64,000 bases of DNA from Rathayibacter sp. VKM Ac-2879 (lineage in GTDB: Bacteria > Actinomycetota > Actinomycetes > Actinomycetales > Microbacteriaceae). Numbering within the stretch: the stretch's first letter is position 1; the number at the start of each line of letters is the position of its first letter. The notes beneath the pieces are model-generated. The model ran no database searches, was not told where the DNA came from, and was given only the letters and a program-made list of their open reading frames with translations. Shown here one piece after another: positions 38,871 through 47,478 of the stretch. The stretch lies in contig NZ_JADKSO010000001.1 of NCBI RefSeq assembly GCF_015351245.1, positions 744,001-808,000 of the forward strand, written 5' to 3'. A program made the position numbers and the translations under genes.

Positions 38871-39320
38871 TCAGAGCGTCAGCGCCCCGACGTTCTCGCC
38901 GTACTGCGTCTCGCCGACGACCTCGAACCCGATCCAGCGGAAGAACTGCTCGGGGCCGTCCTCCCCTGACTCCCAGATCACAGTGAGCGTGTCGAAGCCG
39001 CGGCGCCGCGCCTCATCGGCGGCGGCGCGGACGGCGAAGGTGCCGACTCCGCGGCCCTGCTTCGACGCGTCGATGTTGATGCGCCAGATGCAGCTGCGGA
39101 ACTCCTCCGCTGCCTCCGGGTCGAAGTGCGCATGGATGAAGCCGACGAGCTCGTCTCCTTCGAGCACAGCGCGCTGCCACGCGGCCCCCGGGTCGATGAC
39201 CGCGGCGGCGGCGGAGTAGGAGACCGGGGCGATGAACTGTTCCTGACCGGGTTTGAGGCTCAGGCCGTTGACGGCGGAGATGTTCGCGGCGGACAGCTCT
39301 TCCAGGCGGAGTGCACTCAT
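38871..39320 (-). CDS. GNAT-family N-acetyltransferase
   Basis: 149 residues. The acetyl-CoA-binding motif A is RINIDASKQGRGVGTFAVRA (Q-x-x-G-x-G variant), preceded by a strand with VGFIHAHFD. The N-terminal part (SLKPGQEQFIAPVSYSAAAA) resembles polyamine-acetyltransferase-like members such as BltD, but the substrate is unknown. The ATG lies six bases after TAGATT on the minus strand, giving a leaderless start. First gene of a likely two-gene unit with the ATL protein. Confidence 0.82.
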   Translation of the reverse strand: MSALRLEELSAANISAVNGLSLKPGQEQFIAPVSYSAAAAVIDPGAAWQRAVLEGDELVGFIHAHFDPEAAEEFRSCIWRINIDASKQGRGVGTFAVRAAADEARRRGFDTLTVIWESGEDGPEQFFRWIGFEVVGETQYGENVGALTL

Positions 39321-39519
39321 GCGGTCAATCTATCTGCCCGCCCGCGCGCGGTCATCCTCCTGTCGGACGACGTCGCCGCGCCCGCGGAGTCGCGGGCGAG
39401 AAGTCTCTCGACATCGAGACAGTTGGGGGCTCGGGTAGGCTGGTCCGAGGCCGTCCGGAGCGGTGAAGAACCGCTCGCCCCGCGTTGTCGCGGGGCGTCA
39501 TCGACACCATGGGAGAGCA

Positions 39520-40737
39520 ATGTCCAAGATCAAGGTTGAGGGAACGGTCGTCGAGCTCGACGGCGACGAGATGACGCGCATCATCTGGCAGAAGATCAAG
39601 GACACCCTCATCCATCCGTACCTCGACGTGGACCTCGAGTACTACGACCTCGGCATCGAGCACCGCGACGAGACCGACGACCAGGTCACGATCGACGCGG
39701 CGCACGCGATCCAGAAGCACGGCGTGGGCGTCAAGTGCGCCACCATCACCCCCGACGAGGCTCGCGTCGAGGAGTTCGGCCTCAAGAAGATGTGGAAGTC
39801 GCCCAACGGCACCATCCGCAACATCCTCGGAGGTGTGATCTTCCGCGAGCCGATCATCATCTCGAACATCCCCCGCCTGGTCCCCGGCTGGAACAAGCCG
39901 ATCATCATCGGCCGTCACGCGTTCGGCGACCAATACCGCGCCACCGACTTCGTCTTCAAGGGCAAGGGCACGCTCACCGTCGAGTTCACGCCCGACGACG
40001 GCTCAGAGCCGATGAAGTTCGAGGTCTACAAAGCGCCCGACGACGGCATCGCGCAGGTGCAGTACAACCAGGACGCATCGATCCGCGACTTCGCCCGCGC
40101 CTCGCTCAACTACGGCCTGGCTCGCAACTACCCGGTCTACCTCTCGACCAAGAACACGATCCTCAAGGCCTACGACGGTCGCTTCAAGGACATCTTCGAG
40201 GAGATCTTCCAGAGCGAGTTCGCGGAGCGTTTCGCCGCCGCCGGGCTCACGTACGAGCACCGTCTGATCGACGACATGGTCGCCTCGGCGATGAAGTGGG
40301 AGGGCGGCTACGTCTGGGCCTGCAAGAACTATGACGGCGACGTCCAGTCCGACACCGTCGCCCAGGGCTTCGGCTCGCTCGGCCTCATGACCTCGGTGCT
40401 CTCGACGCCCGATGGCCGCGTGGTCGAAGCGGAGGCGGCGCACGGCACCGTCACACGCCACTATCGCCAGCACCAGGCAGGAAAGCCCACGTCGACCAAC
40501 CCGATCGCGTCGATCTACGCCTGGACCCGTGGTCTCGCGCATCGCGGCAAGCTCGACGGCAACCAGGCGCTCATCGACTTCTCGCTCACGCTCGAGGACG
40601 TCGTCATCACGACCGTCGAGTCCGGCAAGATGACGAAGGACCTCGCTCTGCTCGTCGGCCCCGAGCAGGCCTGGCAGACGACCGAGGAGTTCCTGGCGAC
40701 TCTCGACGAGAACCTCAAGGCGCGCATGTCGGCCTGA
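39520..40737 (+). CDS. icd: NADP-dependent isocitrate dehydrogenase (dimeric, eukaryotic-like type)
   Basis: 405 residues. It oxidatively decarboxylates isocitrate to 2-oxoglutarate. Motifs: [19 protein letters not shown] at the N-terminus, [16 protein letters not shown] (substrate loop), [32 protein letters not shown] and [16 protein letters not shown]. The length and MTRIIW motif are of the type II homodimeric class, unlike E. coli Icd. The ATG has GGGAGAG upstream. TAGGCT (39436-39441) is a candidate -10 with a weak -35. A terminator follows. Confidence 0.96.
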   Translation: MSKIKVEGTVVELDGDEMTRIIWQKIKDTLIHPYLDVDLEYYDLGIEHRDETDDQVTIDAAHAIQKHGVGVKCATITPDEARVEEFGLKKMWKSPNGTIRNILGGVIFREPIIISNIPRLVPGWNKPIIIGRHAFGDQYRATDFVFKGKGTLTVEFTPDDGSEPMKFEVYKAPDDGIAQVQYNQDASIRDFARASLNYGLARNYPVYLSTKNTILKAYDGRFKDIFEEIFQSEFAERFAAAGLTYEHRLIDDMVASAMKWEGGYVWACKNYDGDVQSDTVAQGFGSLGLMTSVLSTPDGRVVEAEAAHGTVTRHYRQHQAGKPTSTNPIASIYAWTRGLAHRGKLDGNQALIDFSLTLEDVVITTVESGKMTKDLALLVGPEQAWQTTEEFLATLDENLKARMSA

Positions 40738-40755
40738 CCCGCCTCGTACGACCGT

Positions 40756-40794
40756 CTTCGGCTCGCGGCGATCCTCGGATCCCGCGGGCCGAAG
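40756..40794 (+). terminator. Terminator of icd
   Basis: A 13-bp stem (CTTCGGCTCGCGG with CCGCGGGCCGAAG, one G-T pair) and 13-base loop, 18 bases after the stop, between convergent genes. Confidence 0.65.
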
Positions 40795-40817
40795 GCGTGT
40801 CTTCGGGCCTGCCAGCC

Positions 40818-41765
40818 TCAGAGTGCCCGCGCCAGCTGCTCCATCGCTGCCGTCGCGTCGTCGCCCACGGGGATCAGGACCACGCTCGAGGCCCCGGCCC
40901 GGTGCAGCTCGGCGATACGCGAGCGTGCCGACTCCGGGGTGCCGACGACCGCGAGCCTGTCGATCCAGTCGTCGGGCAGCGCGCGGGCGAAAGCGGAGCG
41001 GTCAGCGCTGCGCTCGCGCAGACGGGCGAGCTCGTCGGCGAAGGGGAGGGGCGCGATGTGCGGTGCCCAGTCCGGGTCACCGACCCACGCGAGTCCGGGC
41101 CTCGCGGTGTCGCGCGCGGCCTCAGGGTCGTCGTCGACGGCGGCCACGGTGTAGGCGACGACGCGGCCGGGCGCCCCCATCAGCTCGCGCACGCGCGCGA
41201 GGTACTCGGGAGTCACGGGCTCGGCGAGGACGACTCCGTCGGCCACGCGTCCGGCGAGTTCGAGCGAGCGCGGCCCGCGTACTCCGGCCAGCAGCGGAGG
41301 CATGACCTCCGGCGGTGTCTCGAGTCGGACCCCATCGATCCTGGTGTAGCGACCGTCTCGGTGCACGCGCTCGCCGACGAGGAGCGCGCGGATCGCGTCG
41401 AACTGCTCCTCCATCGCCGTGAGCGGGCTTGCCGGCCAGAGGTGCACGGCGCGCATCCAGTCGGGCATGCCGTGCCCGATCCCCACGATCACCCGTTCGG
41501 GGAACAGCTCGGCGAGGGTGCTCAGCTCCATCGCCGCGAATGCGGCCGAGCGGGCAGCCGCCGGGAGGATGCCGATCCCGACGACGATCCGCTCGGTCGC
41601 GGCGAGCACGGCCGCAGCCTGGGCGATGCCTCCGCGGAAGCCGAGATCTTCGACGACCCACAGCTCGTCGAAGCCCAGCTGCTCGGCTCGACGGGCGGAG
41701 GCGAGGACCAGCGGAGCGGGCAGGTCGCGGCGGAGAAGGACGCCGACGGCGGAGGAGTCGCGCAT
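40818..41765 (-). CDS. LLM-class (luciferase-like) flavin-dependent oxidoreductase
   Basis: 315 residues, TIM-barrel bacterial luciferase-like family. Recognisable are ASARRAEQLGFDELWVVED, ERIVVGIGILPAAARSAAF, LFPERVIVGIGHGMPDWM and the end segment VVGTPESARSRIAELHRAGA. In actinobacteria such enzymes often use F420H2, otherwise FMNH2; the cofactor cannot be decided. The ATG lies six bases after TAGGCT on the minus strand, leaderless. Stands alone between the icd terminator and the hsp20 terminator. Confidence 0.82.
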   Translation of the reverse strand: MRDSSAVGVLLRRDLPAPLVLASARRAEQLGFDELWVVEDLGFRGGIAQAAAVLAATERIVVGIGILPAAARSAAFAAMELSTLAELFPERVIVGIGHGMPDWMRAVHLWPASPLTAMEEQFDAIRALLVGERVHRDGRYTRIDGVRLETPPEVMPPLLAGVRGPRSLELAGRVADGVVLAEPVTPEYLARVRELMGAPGRVVAYTVAAVDDDPEAARDTARPGLAWVGDPDWAPHIAPLPFADELARLRERSADRSAFARALPDDWIDRLAVVGTPESARSRIAELHRAGASSVVLIPVGDDATAAMEQLARAL

Positions 41766-41817
41766 CCGGCAAGCCTAGGACGGGCGATCGCCGCGACCGA
41801 GGGGGTGCGTGGCACGC

Positions 41818-41855
41818 AGGAGGGGCCGCCCGCGCGAACGCGGGCGGCCCCTCCT
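41818..41855 (-). terminator. Terminator of hsp20
   Basis: A perfect 17-bp stem (AGGAGGGGCCGCCCGCG and complement) with a CGAA tetraloop, 13 bases after the hsp20 stop on the minus strand. Confidence 0.85.
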
Positions 41856-41868
41856 GGCGAGAGACCGG

Positions 41869-42309
41869 CTACTCGGCGTGGGCCTCGCCGATCTGCACGT
41901 GCTCGGCGCGGGTGCCCGAGGTGACCTCGATCCTCCGCGAGCGTGCCTTCTCGCTGACGGGGATCGTCACCGAGAGCACGCCGTTGTCGTAGGACGCCGA
42001 GATCTGCTCGGTGTCGACGCCCTGGCCGAGGCTCAGTTGGCGGACGAAGGTCGCCGACTGGCGCTCCCGGGTGATCCAGGTGACGTCCTCGCCTCCCGCG
42101 ACCGTGCGCTGGGCGCGGATGGTGAGCAGCTGACCGTCGACGTCGACATCGACCGAGCCGGGATCGATGCCCGGCAGGTCGGCGGTGAGGACGTAGTGGT
42201 CGCCGTCGCGGTAGAGGTCGATCGGCATGCGGCGCGGGCCCTGGCTCGAGCCGAAGAGGGCGGAGGCGACGCGGTCGAGTTCGCGGATGGGGTCGTAGGT
42301 GACAGCCAT
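41869..42309 (-). CDS. Small heat shock protein Hsp20 (alpha-crystallin family)
   Basis: 146 residues. The alpha-crystallin domain spans about residues 35-130 (PIDLYRDGDHYVLTADLPGI, VDVDVDGQLLTIRA, then ASYDNGVLSVTIPV with the conserved NGVL). The N-terminal MAVTYDPIRELDRVASALFG is typical of actinobacterial Hsp18-like proteins. It is an ATP-independent holdase. The ATG at 42309 was preferred to an in-frame upstream codon because GGAG precedes it and family N-termini match. HAIR and CIRCE operators lie upstream, so heat induction by loss of HspR and HrcA repression is expected. Confidence 0.94.
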   Translation of the reverse strand: MAVTYDPIRELDRVASALFGSSQGPRRMPIDLYRDGDHYVLTADLPGIDPGSVDVDVDGQLLTIRAQRTVAGGEDVTWITRERQSATFVRQLSLGQGVDTEQISASYDNGVLSVTIPVSEKARSRRIEVTSGTRAEHVQIGEAHAE

Positions 42310-42350
42310 TGAGATCACTCCATTCAGTCGTGCAACGAAGAGTTTCAAGG

Positions 42351-42371
42351 GTTGAGTCGACTCGACTCAAC
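42351..42371 (-). promoter_or_regulatory. HAIR operator (HspR site) upstream of hsp20
   Basis: GTTGAGT, seven bases, ACTCAAC, a perfect 21-base palindrome. It matches the HspR-associated inverted repeat CTTGAGT-N7-ACTCAAG at six of seven bases per arm with the right spacing. It lies between the CIRCE/promoter and the start codon, 42 bases from the ATG. Confidence 0.85.
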
Positions 42372-42381
42372 TGATCCCAGA

Positions 42382-42408
42382 TTAGCACTCTCCCCTCGCG
42401 AGTGCCAA
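42382..42408 (-). promoter_or_regulatory. CIRCE operator and overlapping promoter of hsp20
   Basis: TTAGCACTC, nine bases, GAGTGCCAA: CIRCE with one mismatch. Read on the minus strand the same DNA holds TTGGCA, 18 bases and TAATCT, a plausible -35/-10 pair, so HrcA binding would cover the promoter. Confidence 0.88.
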
Positions 42409-42437
42409 GCCCCTGACGGGTGCCGATACCGGACTTC

Positions 42438-42453
42438 GTTACGCGGCCGTAAC
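42438..42453. repeat. Short inverted repeat GTTACG-N4-CGTAAC in divergent promoter region
   Basis: A perfect 6-bp inverted repeat with a four-base spacer, about 100 bases before the protease start and 30 bases beyond the hsp20 CIRCE. It could be a regulator site for the protease gene. TAGGGT (42475-42480) is a possible -10 downstream of it. Confidence 0.4.
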
Positions 42454-42535
42454 AAAGCTGGGCAATCGATTTCGTAGGGTCGTTTCTGTGTGAGAGCCGA
42501 TCTGGTTCCCAGTGAATGTGAGTAAAGGACATCGA

Positions 42536-45500
42536 TTGCCCATCCACTCGTTCCACCGTCCACCCGTCCGCCGCGCCGAAAGGCGGATTCTCGCCGGCCT
42601 GGCCGCCCTCGGAGTCGCCGCCACGGCCGCCTTCGCGGCCACCGCCGCCTCCGCCGCCCCGCTCGCGGGGAGCGCCTCGATCGTCGGCGGACTCTCGACG
42701 ATGCAGAGCTTCGACGACGGCGATTACGTCGTCACCCTCGTCGAGCCGTCCGCCGCGACCTACCAGGGCACGGATGCGCGCTTCGCCCGCACGGCTCCTG
42801 AGGCGGGTTCCCAACTCCAGGCCGGCTCGGCCCCGGTCGAGGACTACTCCGCGCACCTCGAGCAGCGACAGGACGCCGTCGCGTCCGCCGCAGACGTGAC
42901 GATCGGCTACCACTACACCGTCGCGCTCAACGGATTCTCCGCCTCCCTCACCGGCGCGCAGGCGAGTGAGCTCGCCGGCCGCAAGGATGTGGCCCGAGTG
43001 CGCCCGGTCGAGGACCTCACGGTCGACCGTGCCGCCGAGGCCTCCGCAGCGCGGAGTGCCAGCCTGGCCGCCGCGGCCCTCCCCGTCCCCGACACCGGAC
43101 AGGAATCGTCCACCAGCTTCCTCGGCCTCGACGGCGCCGACGGCGTCTGGTCGAAGGTCGGTGGCATCGACAAGGCCGGCCAGGGCATCGTCGTCGGCTC
43201 GATCGACTCGGGCATCGCCCCCGAGAACCCCTCGTTCGCCGGTCCGGCGCTCGCGACGAGCCCGGGAGCCGCGCCCTACACCGACGGCACCACGGTCACC
43301 TACAGGAAGTCCGACGGCACGTCCTTCGTCGGATCCTGCTCGCCGGGCCTCGCCGCCTCGGAGCAATGGAACGGCAGCGAATGCAACCAGAAGCTCATCG
43401 GCGCGCGCTGGTTCCTCGGCGCCAACGAGGGAGCGGGCTCGAGCGACAACCCCGAGTACCTGTCGCCCCGTGACGCCGACGGCCACGGCTCGCACACCGC
43501 GAGCACCGCAGCCGGCAACGCGGGCGTCGACGCCACCGTCGACGGCTACGACTACGGCGACATCTCGGGAGTCGCGCCGGCCGCCAAGGTCGCGGCCTAC
43601 AAGGTCTGCTGGAACGGCACCGAGAACGGCACGGACGACGACGACTTCTGCTCGGGCACGGGCATCCTTGCCGCGATCGACGCCGCCGTCGCGGACGGCG
43701 TCGACGTCATCAACTTCTCCATCGGAGGCGGCGCCGCGACGTCGACGCTGACCCCGATCGACGAGGCGTTCCTCAACGCCGCCGCCGCGGGAGTCTTCGT
43801 GGCCGCCTCCGCGGGAAACTCCGGACCGGGCGCCTCGACCCTCGACCACGCCTCGCCGTGGTACACGACGGTCGCCGCCTCCTCGATCCCGACCTACACG
43901 GCGACTGCCACGCTCGGCAACGGCGACGCCTTCGCCGGAGGATCCATCACCGTCCACTCACCCGTCACCGGCCCGCTGGTCAACAGCGCCGACGTGGTGC
44001 TCCCCGGCACCGAGTCGCCGACCATCTGCGCGCCGGGCAGCCTGGACCCCTCGAAGGTCGCCGGCACGATCGTGGCGTGCACGGCCGGCACGACCGCACG
44101 CGTGTCGAAGTCAGCCGAAGTGAAGCGGGCGGGAGGCATCGGCATGCTCCTGCTCAACCCCTTCCCGAACGCGCTGCACGTCGACGACCACTCCGTCCCG
44201 AGCATCCAGATCGACTCGCAGGCCTACGACTCGATCACCACCTACGCCTCCACCCCCGGAGCCACCGTCACGCTGACCGAGGGCAACTCCACCGGCACGA
44301 CGATCCCGGTTCCCCAGGTCGCCGGGTTCTCCTCGCGCGGCCCGGCCGAAGCCGACGGCAGCGATGTGCTCAAGCCTGACATCACGGCGCCCGGTGTCGC
44401 GATCCTCGCGGACAGCTTCAACGCCGAGGGCGACGACCCCGCCTTCGCGTTCGAGTCGGGCACGTCGATGTCGTCGCCGCACATCGCCGGCCTCGCCGCG
44501 CTCATCCTCGGAGTGACGCCCCAGGCCTCGCCGTCGGCCGTCAAGTCGGCGATGATGACGAGCGCCTACGACACCGTCGACCAGTCGGGAGTCGCATCCG
44601 AGGACGTCTTCGCGCAAGGCGCCGGACACGTCGACCCGACCGCGTTCCTCGACCCCGGACTGCTCTACGAGAGCGGCACGAGCGACTGGATCGCGTTCCT
44701 GAAGGGTGAGGGCTACGTCTTCACTCCGAACCCGGCCATCGACCCGATCGAGGCGATCGACCCCTCCGATCTGAACCAGGCGTCGATCGCGATCGGCGCG
44801 CTCGCCGGCTCGCAGACCGTGACTCGCACGGTCACCTCGACCGGTCCCGGCAGCTACACCCCCTCGATCGACGTCCCGGGCATCGACGCCGTCGTCTCGC
44901 CGTCGACCCTCTCGTTCACCGCAGCGGGCCAGGCGGCGCAGTACACGGTCAGCTTCACGACCGGATCGGCGGAGCTGAACGAGTTCGCGACCGGCTACCT
45001 CACCTGGTCGAGCGCCGAGCACGAGGTGCGCAGCCCCGTGGCGGTGCGCCCGGTGCTGCTCGACGCGCCGTACGAGGTCTCGGGAACCGGGTCCACCGGC
45101 TCCGCCACCGCGACGATCACCCCCGGAGTCGACGGCCCGCTGCCGCTGACGACGAGCGGACTCGTCGAGGGTGTCCTCGCCGAGGACGCCACGGCGGCCG
45201 ACGGCCACTCGGGCACGCTCCCGGCGGGAGACACGTTCGAGACCACTGTCGTCGTGCCAGAGGGCTCGACCTTCGCGCGCTTCGACCTCGACTCCACCGA
45301 CGACACGGCCGACCTCGACCTCTACGTCGACCTGCTCGACGCCTCGGGCGCGCCGGTGTCGGAGGCGAGCAGCGCAACCGCCTCGGCGGACGAGCGGGTG
45401 GACCTCGCGGACCCGGCTCCCGGGACCTACCGGGTCACCGCGGACATCTACGCGGTGGGCGCGAGCTCGACGGTCACCTTCGATCTCCGCAGCTTCGTGA

Positions 45501-45976
45501 TCCCGGCCGAGGGCGGTGTCGGCTCGCTCGCGACCGATCCCACTACGGTCGATGCCGTGCAGGGCGAGCCCACGGACTACGCGGTCTCGTGGAGCAACCT
45601 GGCCGGTCCCGCGCAGTACCTCGGGCGCGTGGCCTACGCCGACTCGGGCCGCGCGACCCTGGTCAGTGTGGACGTCCCCGAGAGCGTGACGCCGACGCCC
45701 ACGCCCACGGCGACTCCGGAGCCCACGGGCACGCCGGAGCCCACCGCGACGCCGACGGCCGGACCGGCGCCGACTGACTCGCCGAGCGCCTCGCCCACGG
45801 CGGGGCCGATCGTAGGACCGGGCACGCCCGGCTCCGGCTCTGGCGGACTGGCCTCGACCGGATGGAACGGCGGGCTCCTCGGTGCCGGCGCGCTGGCCCT
45901 GCTGGGTGCTGGAGCGGTGATCACCGGTCTGCGTCGTCGGGCGCAGGCTCAGCGTGAGGGGGGCGCGGCGGAGTAG
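42536..45976 (+). CDS. Secreted subtilisin-like S8 peptidase with LAxTG-like cell-wall sorting tail
   Basis: 1146 residues from TTG 42536, chosen because AAAGGA lies six bases before it; GTG 42512 is the alternative. Order: signal peptide (about 1-40), I9-type prodomain (DYVVTLVEPSAATYQGTD), then the catalytic triad Asp224 (VVGSIDSGIAPENPSF), His317 (DADGHGSHTAST) and Ser644 (ESGTSMSSPHIAG). A PA domain is inserted (VAGTIVACTAGTTARVSKSA). C-terminal beta domains follow, including a PPC-like segment (ADLDLYVDLLDASGAPV), a Pro/Thr/Glu-rich stalk, LASTG, a hydrophobic helix and a basic tail, i.e. a sortase signal. An extracellular, wall-attached protease. Confidence 0.92.
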   Translation: MPIHSFHRPPVRRAERRILAGLAALGVAATAAFAATAASAAPLAGSASIVGGLSTMQSFDDGDYVVTLVEPSAATYQGTDARFARTAPEAGSQLQAGSAPVEDYSAHLEQRQDAVASAADVTIGYHYTVALNGFSASLTGAQASELAGRKDVARVRPVEDLTVDRAAEASAARSASLAAAALPVPDTGQESSTSFLGLDGADGVWSKVGGIDKAGQGIVVGSIDSGIAPENPSFAGPALATSPGAAPYTDGTTVTYRKSDGTSFVGSCSPGLAASEQWNGSECNQKLIGARWFLGANEGAGSSDNPEYLSPRDADGHGSHTASTAAGNAGVDATVDGYDYGDISGVAPAAKVAAYKVCWNGTENGTDDDDFCSGTGILAAIDAAVADGVDVINFSIGGGAATSTLTPIDEAFLNAAAAGVFVAASAGNSGPGASTLDHASPWYTTVAASSIPTYTATATLGNGDAFAGGSITVHSPVTGPLVNSADVVLPGTESPTICAPGSLDPSKVAGTIVACTAGTTARVSKSAEVKRAGGIGMLLLNPFPNALHVDDHSVPSIQIDSQAYDSITTYASTPGATVTLTEGNSTGTTIPVPQVAGFSSRGPAEADGSDVLKPDITAPGVAILADSFNAEGDDPAFAFESGTSMSSPHIAGLAALILGVTPQASPSAVKSAMMTSAYDTVDQSGVASEDVFAQGAGHVDPTAFLDPGLLYESGTSDWIAFLKGEGYVFTPNPAIDPIEAIDPSDLNQASIAIGALAGSQTVTRTVTSTGPGSYTPSIDVPGIDAVVSPSTLSFTAAGQAAQYTVSFTTGSAELNEFATGYLTWSSAEHEVRSPVAVRPVLLDAPYEVSGTGSTGSATATITPGVDGPLPLTTSGLVEGVLAEDATAADGHSGTLPAGDTFETTVVVPEGSTFARFDLDSTDDTADLDLYVDLLDASGAPVSEASSATASADERVDLADPAPGTYRVTADIYAVGASSTVTFDLRSFVIPAEGGVGSLATDPTTVDAVQGEPTDYAVSWSNLAGPAQYLGRVAYADSGRATLVSVDVPESVTPTPTPTATPEPTGTPEPTATPTAGPAPTDSPSASPTAGPIVGPGTPGSGSGGLASTGWNGGLLGAGALALLGAGAVITGLRRRAQAQREGGAAE

Positions 45977-45993
45977 TCCCCCGCGGATCCGCT

Positions 45994-46039
45994 GACGGCC
46001 GTCCCGCTTGCTCCCCTCGGAGCGGGTGGGGCGGCCGTC
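45994..46039 (+). terminator. Terminator of the S8 peptidase gene
   Basis: A 14-base arm (GACGGCCGTCCCGC) pairs with GTGGGGCGGCCGTC with two imperfect positions, and an inner CCGCT/AGCGG stem sits in the loop. It starts 17 bases after the stop. Confidence 0.6.
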
Positions 46040-46083
46040 CGTCGGAGGGGCCCCGCGACCGACGCGGCCGGCGCCTCACGAGA

Positions 46084-46452
46084 TCAGGACAGCGAGCGCC
46101 TCCCGGCCACGACGCCCGAGACCACGGCGAGCACGCCGAACACGATCGCGACGATCGGCTGGCCGAGGTCGAGCCAGGCCACGGCGGCCGCTCCCATGAC
46201 CAGCAGTTCGATCAGCGAGCGGCCGTAGACGTCGAGGGCGAGCACCGCCCGAGGCGAGACGAACAGGCCCCAGATCAGGGCCGCCAGCAGCGGGGCACCG
46301 ACACCGAACACCAGGTTCAGCGGGAGGTCCCACGCGCTGAAGCCCCAGAGAGCGAACGTCACGAAGGCGAACAGCTCGAGGAGGAAGCGCAGGATGTCGT
46401 TGGGCGCGATCCGCACCGTGGGGTCGGTCGGGGACGCTCCTTCTCGATTCAC
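46084..46452 (-). CDS. YrdB family membrane protein (DUF2568)
   Basis: About 122 residues with three to four hydrophobic segments. The family segments NDILRFLLELFAFVTFALWG and GFSAWDLPLNLVFGVGAPLL, then IWGLFVSPRA, are clear. Function unknown. The GTG at 46452 lies seven bases after TAGCAT on the minus strand (leaderless); an ATG at 46461 falls inside that -10 box and is less likely. Confidence 0.8.
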   Translation of the reverse strand: MNREGASPTDPTVRIAPNDILRFLLELFAFVTFALWGFSAWDLPLNLVFGVGAPLLAALIWGLFVSPRAVLALDVYGRSLIELLVMGAAAVAWLDLGQPIVAIVFGVLAVVSGVVAGRRSLS

Positions 46453-46499
46453 GCCGACCATGCTAGCCGTCGGCGACCACGGCTCCCGCGGGGGAGGGC

Positions 46500-47426
46500 T
46501 CAGCGGAAGATGATCGTCCGCGCGCCGTCGAGCAGCACGCGGTCCTCCGCGAACCACTTCACGGCCTGCGTGAGCGTGCGGCTCTCCTCGTCCTGACCGA
46601 TGGCGACGAGCTGCGCGACCGAGTGCGAGTGATCGACGCGCACCACGTTCTGCTCGATGATCGGACCCTCGTCGAGGTCGCTCGTGACGAAATGGGCGGT
46701 CGCCCCGATCAGCTTGACGCCGCGCGCGTGCGCCTGCTTGTACGGGTTCGCCCCCTTGAAACCGGGCAGGAAGGAGTGGTGGATGTTGATCGCACGTCCG
46801 GCCAGGTGAGCGCAGAGCTCCGGCGAGAGGATCTGCATGTAGCGGGCGAGGACGACGAGCTCGACGTCGTGCTCGTGCACGACCTCGAGCACACGCTCCT
46901 CGAAGGCGCGCTTGGTCTCGGACGAGACGACGGCGTGCGACTCGAACGGCACCCCGTAGAACTCGGCGAGATCGCGGAGCGCGCCGTGGTTCGAGAGGAT
47001 CAGCGGCACGTCGACCGCGAGCTGCCCCGCGCGCTGCCGGAACAGCAGGTCGTTGACGCAGTGCGCGGCGGTCGAGGCCAGGACGAGCGTGCGCAGGGGG
47101 CGACCGACCACGTCCAGCCGCCAGGTCATCCCGTAGTGCTCGGTGATCGGGAGGAGTGCCGCGGCGAACTCCTCACGGGTCACCGGAGACTCCACCTGCA
47201 GACGCATGAAGAAGCGACCCGTGTCGGCGCTGGAGAACTGCTGGCTCTCGGTGATGTTCCCGCGCGCCTGGACGACGGCTCCCGAGACCGCATGCACGAT
47301 GCCCGGCAGGTCGCGACACGCGAACGTCAGCGTCCAGTGGTTGCCCCGGACGCGCTCCTCGCCCGTGGAGGGGAGGCCCGTGGCGGCGGATCGGTCGGAG
47401 GCGTGCGCGGCGGGCTCGGGCTGCAT
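46500..47426 (-). CDS. purU: Formyltetrahydrofolate deformylase
   Basis: 308 residues. It hydrolyses 10-formyl-THF to formate and THF, balancing one-carbon pools. An N-terminal ACT domain (TLTFACRDLPGIVHAVSGAV; GNITESQQFSSADTGRFFMR) precedes the formyltransferase-like domain with LARYMQILSPELCAHLAG, INIHHSFLPGFKGANPYKQA and GATAHFVTSDLDEGPIIEQ, containing the catalytic Asn/His/Asp set. The ATG lies six bases after TATCCT on the minus strand, leaderless; a long upstream frame was discarded. Confidence 0.94.
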   Translation of the reverse strand: MQPEPAAHASDRSAATGLPSTGEERVRGNHWTLTFACRDLPGIVHAVSGAVVQARGNITESQQFSSADTGRFFMRLQVESPVTREEFAAALLPITEHYGMTWRLDVVGRPLRTLVLASTAAHCVNDLLFRQRAGQLAVDVPLILSNHGALRDLAEFYGVPFESHAVVSSETKRAFEERVLEVVHEHDVELVVLARYMQILSPELCAHLAGRAINIHHSFLPGFKGANPYKQAHARGVKLIGATAHFVTSDLDEGPIIEQNVVRVDHSHSVAQLVAIGQDEESRTLTQAVKWFAEDRVLLDGARTIIFR

Positions 47427-47478
47427 CCGCTCAGGATATCGGTGGGTGGAGGCGCCGCGACGGACGAATGCGCCCGCG

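Noticed and set aside
41522-43957. 811-codon frame on the minus strand across hsp20 and the protease N-terminus
   Set aside because: Shadow of the protease and hsp20 coding sequences in another frame; would run through operators and terminators.
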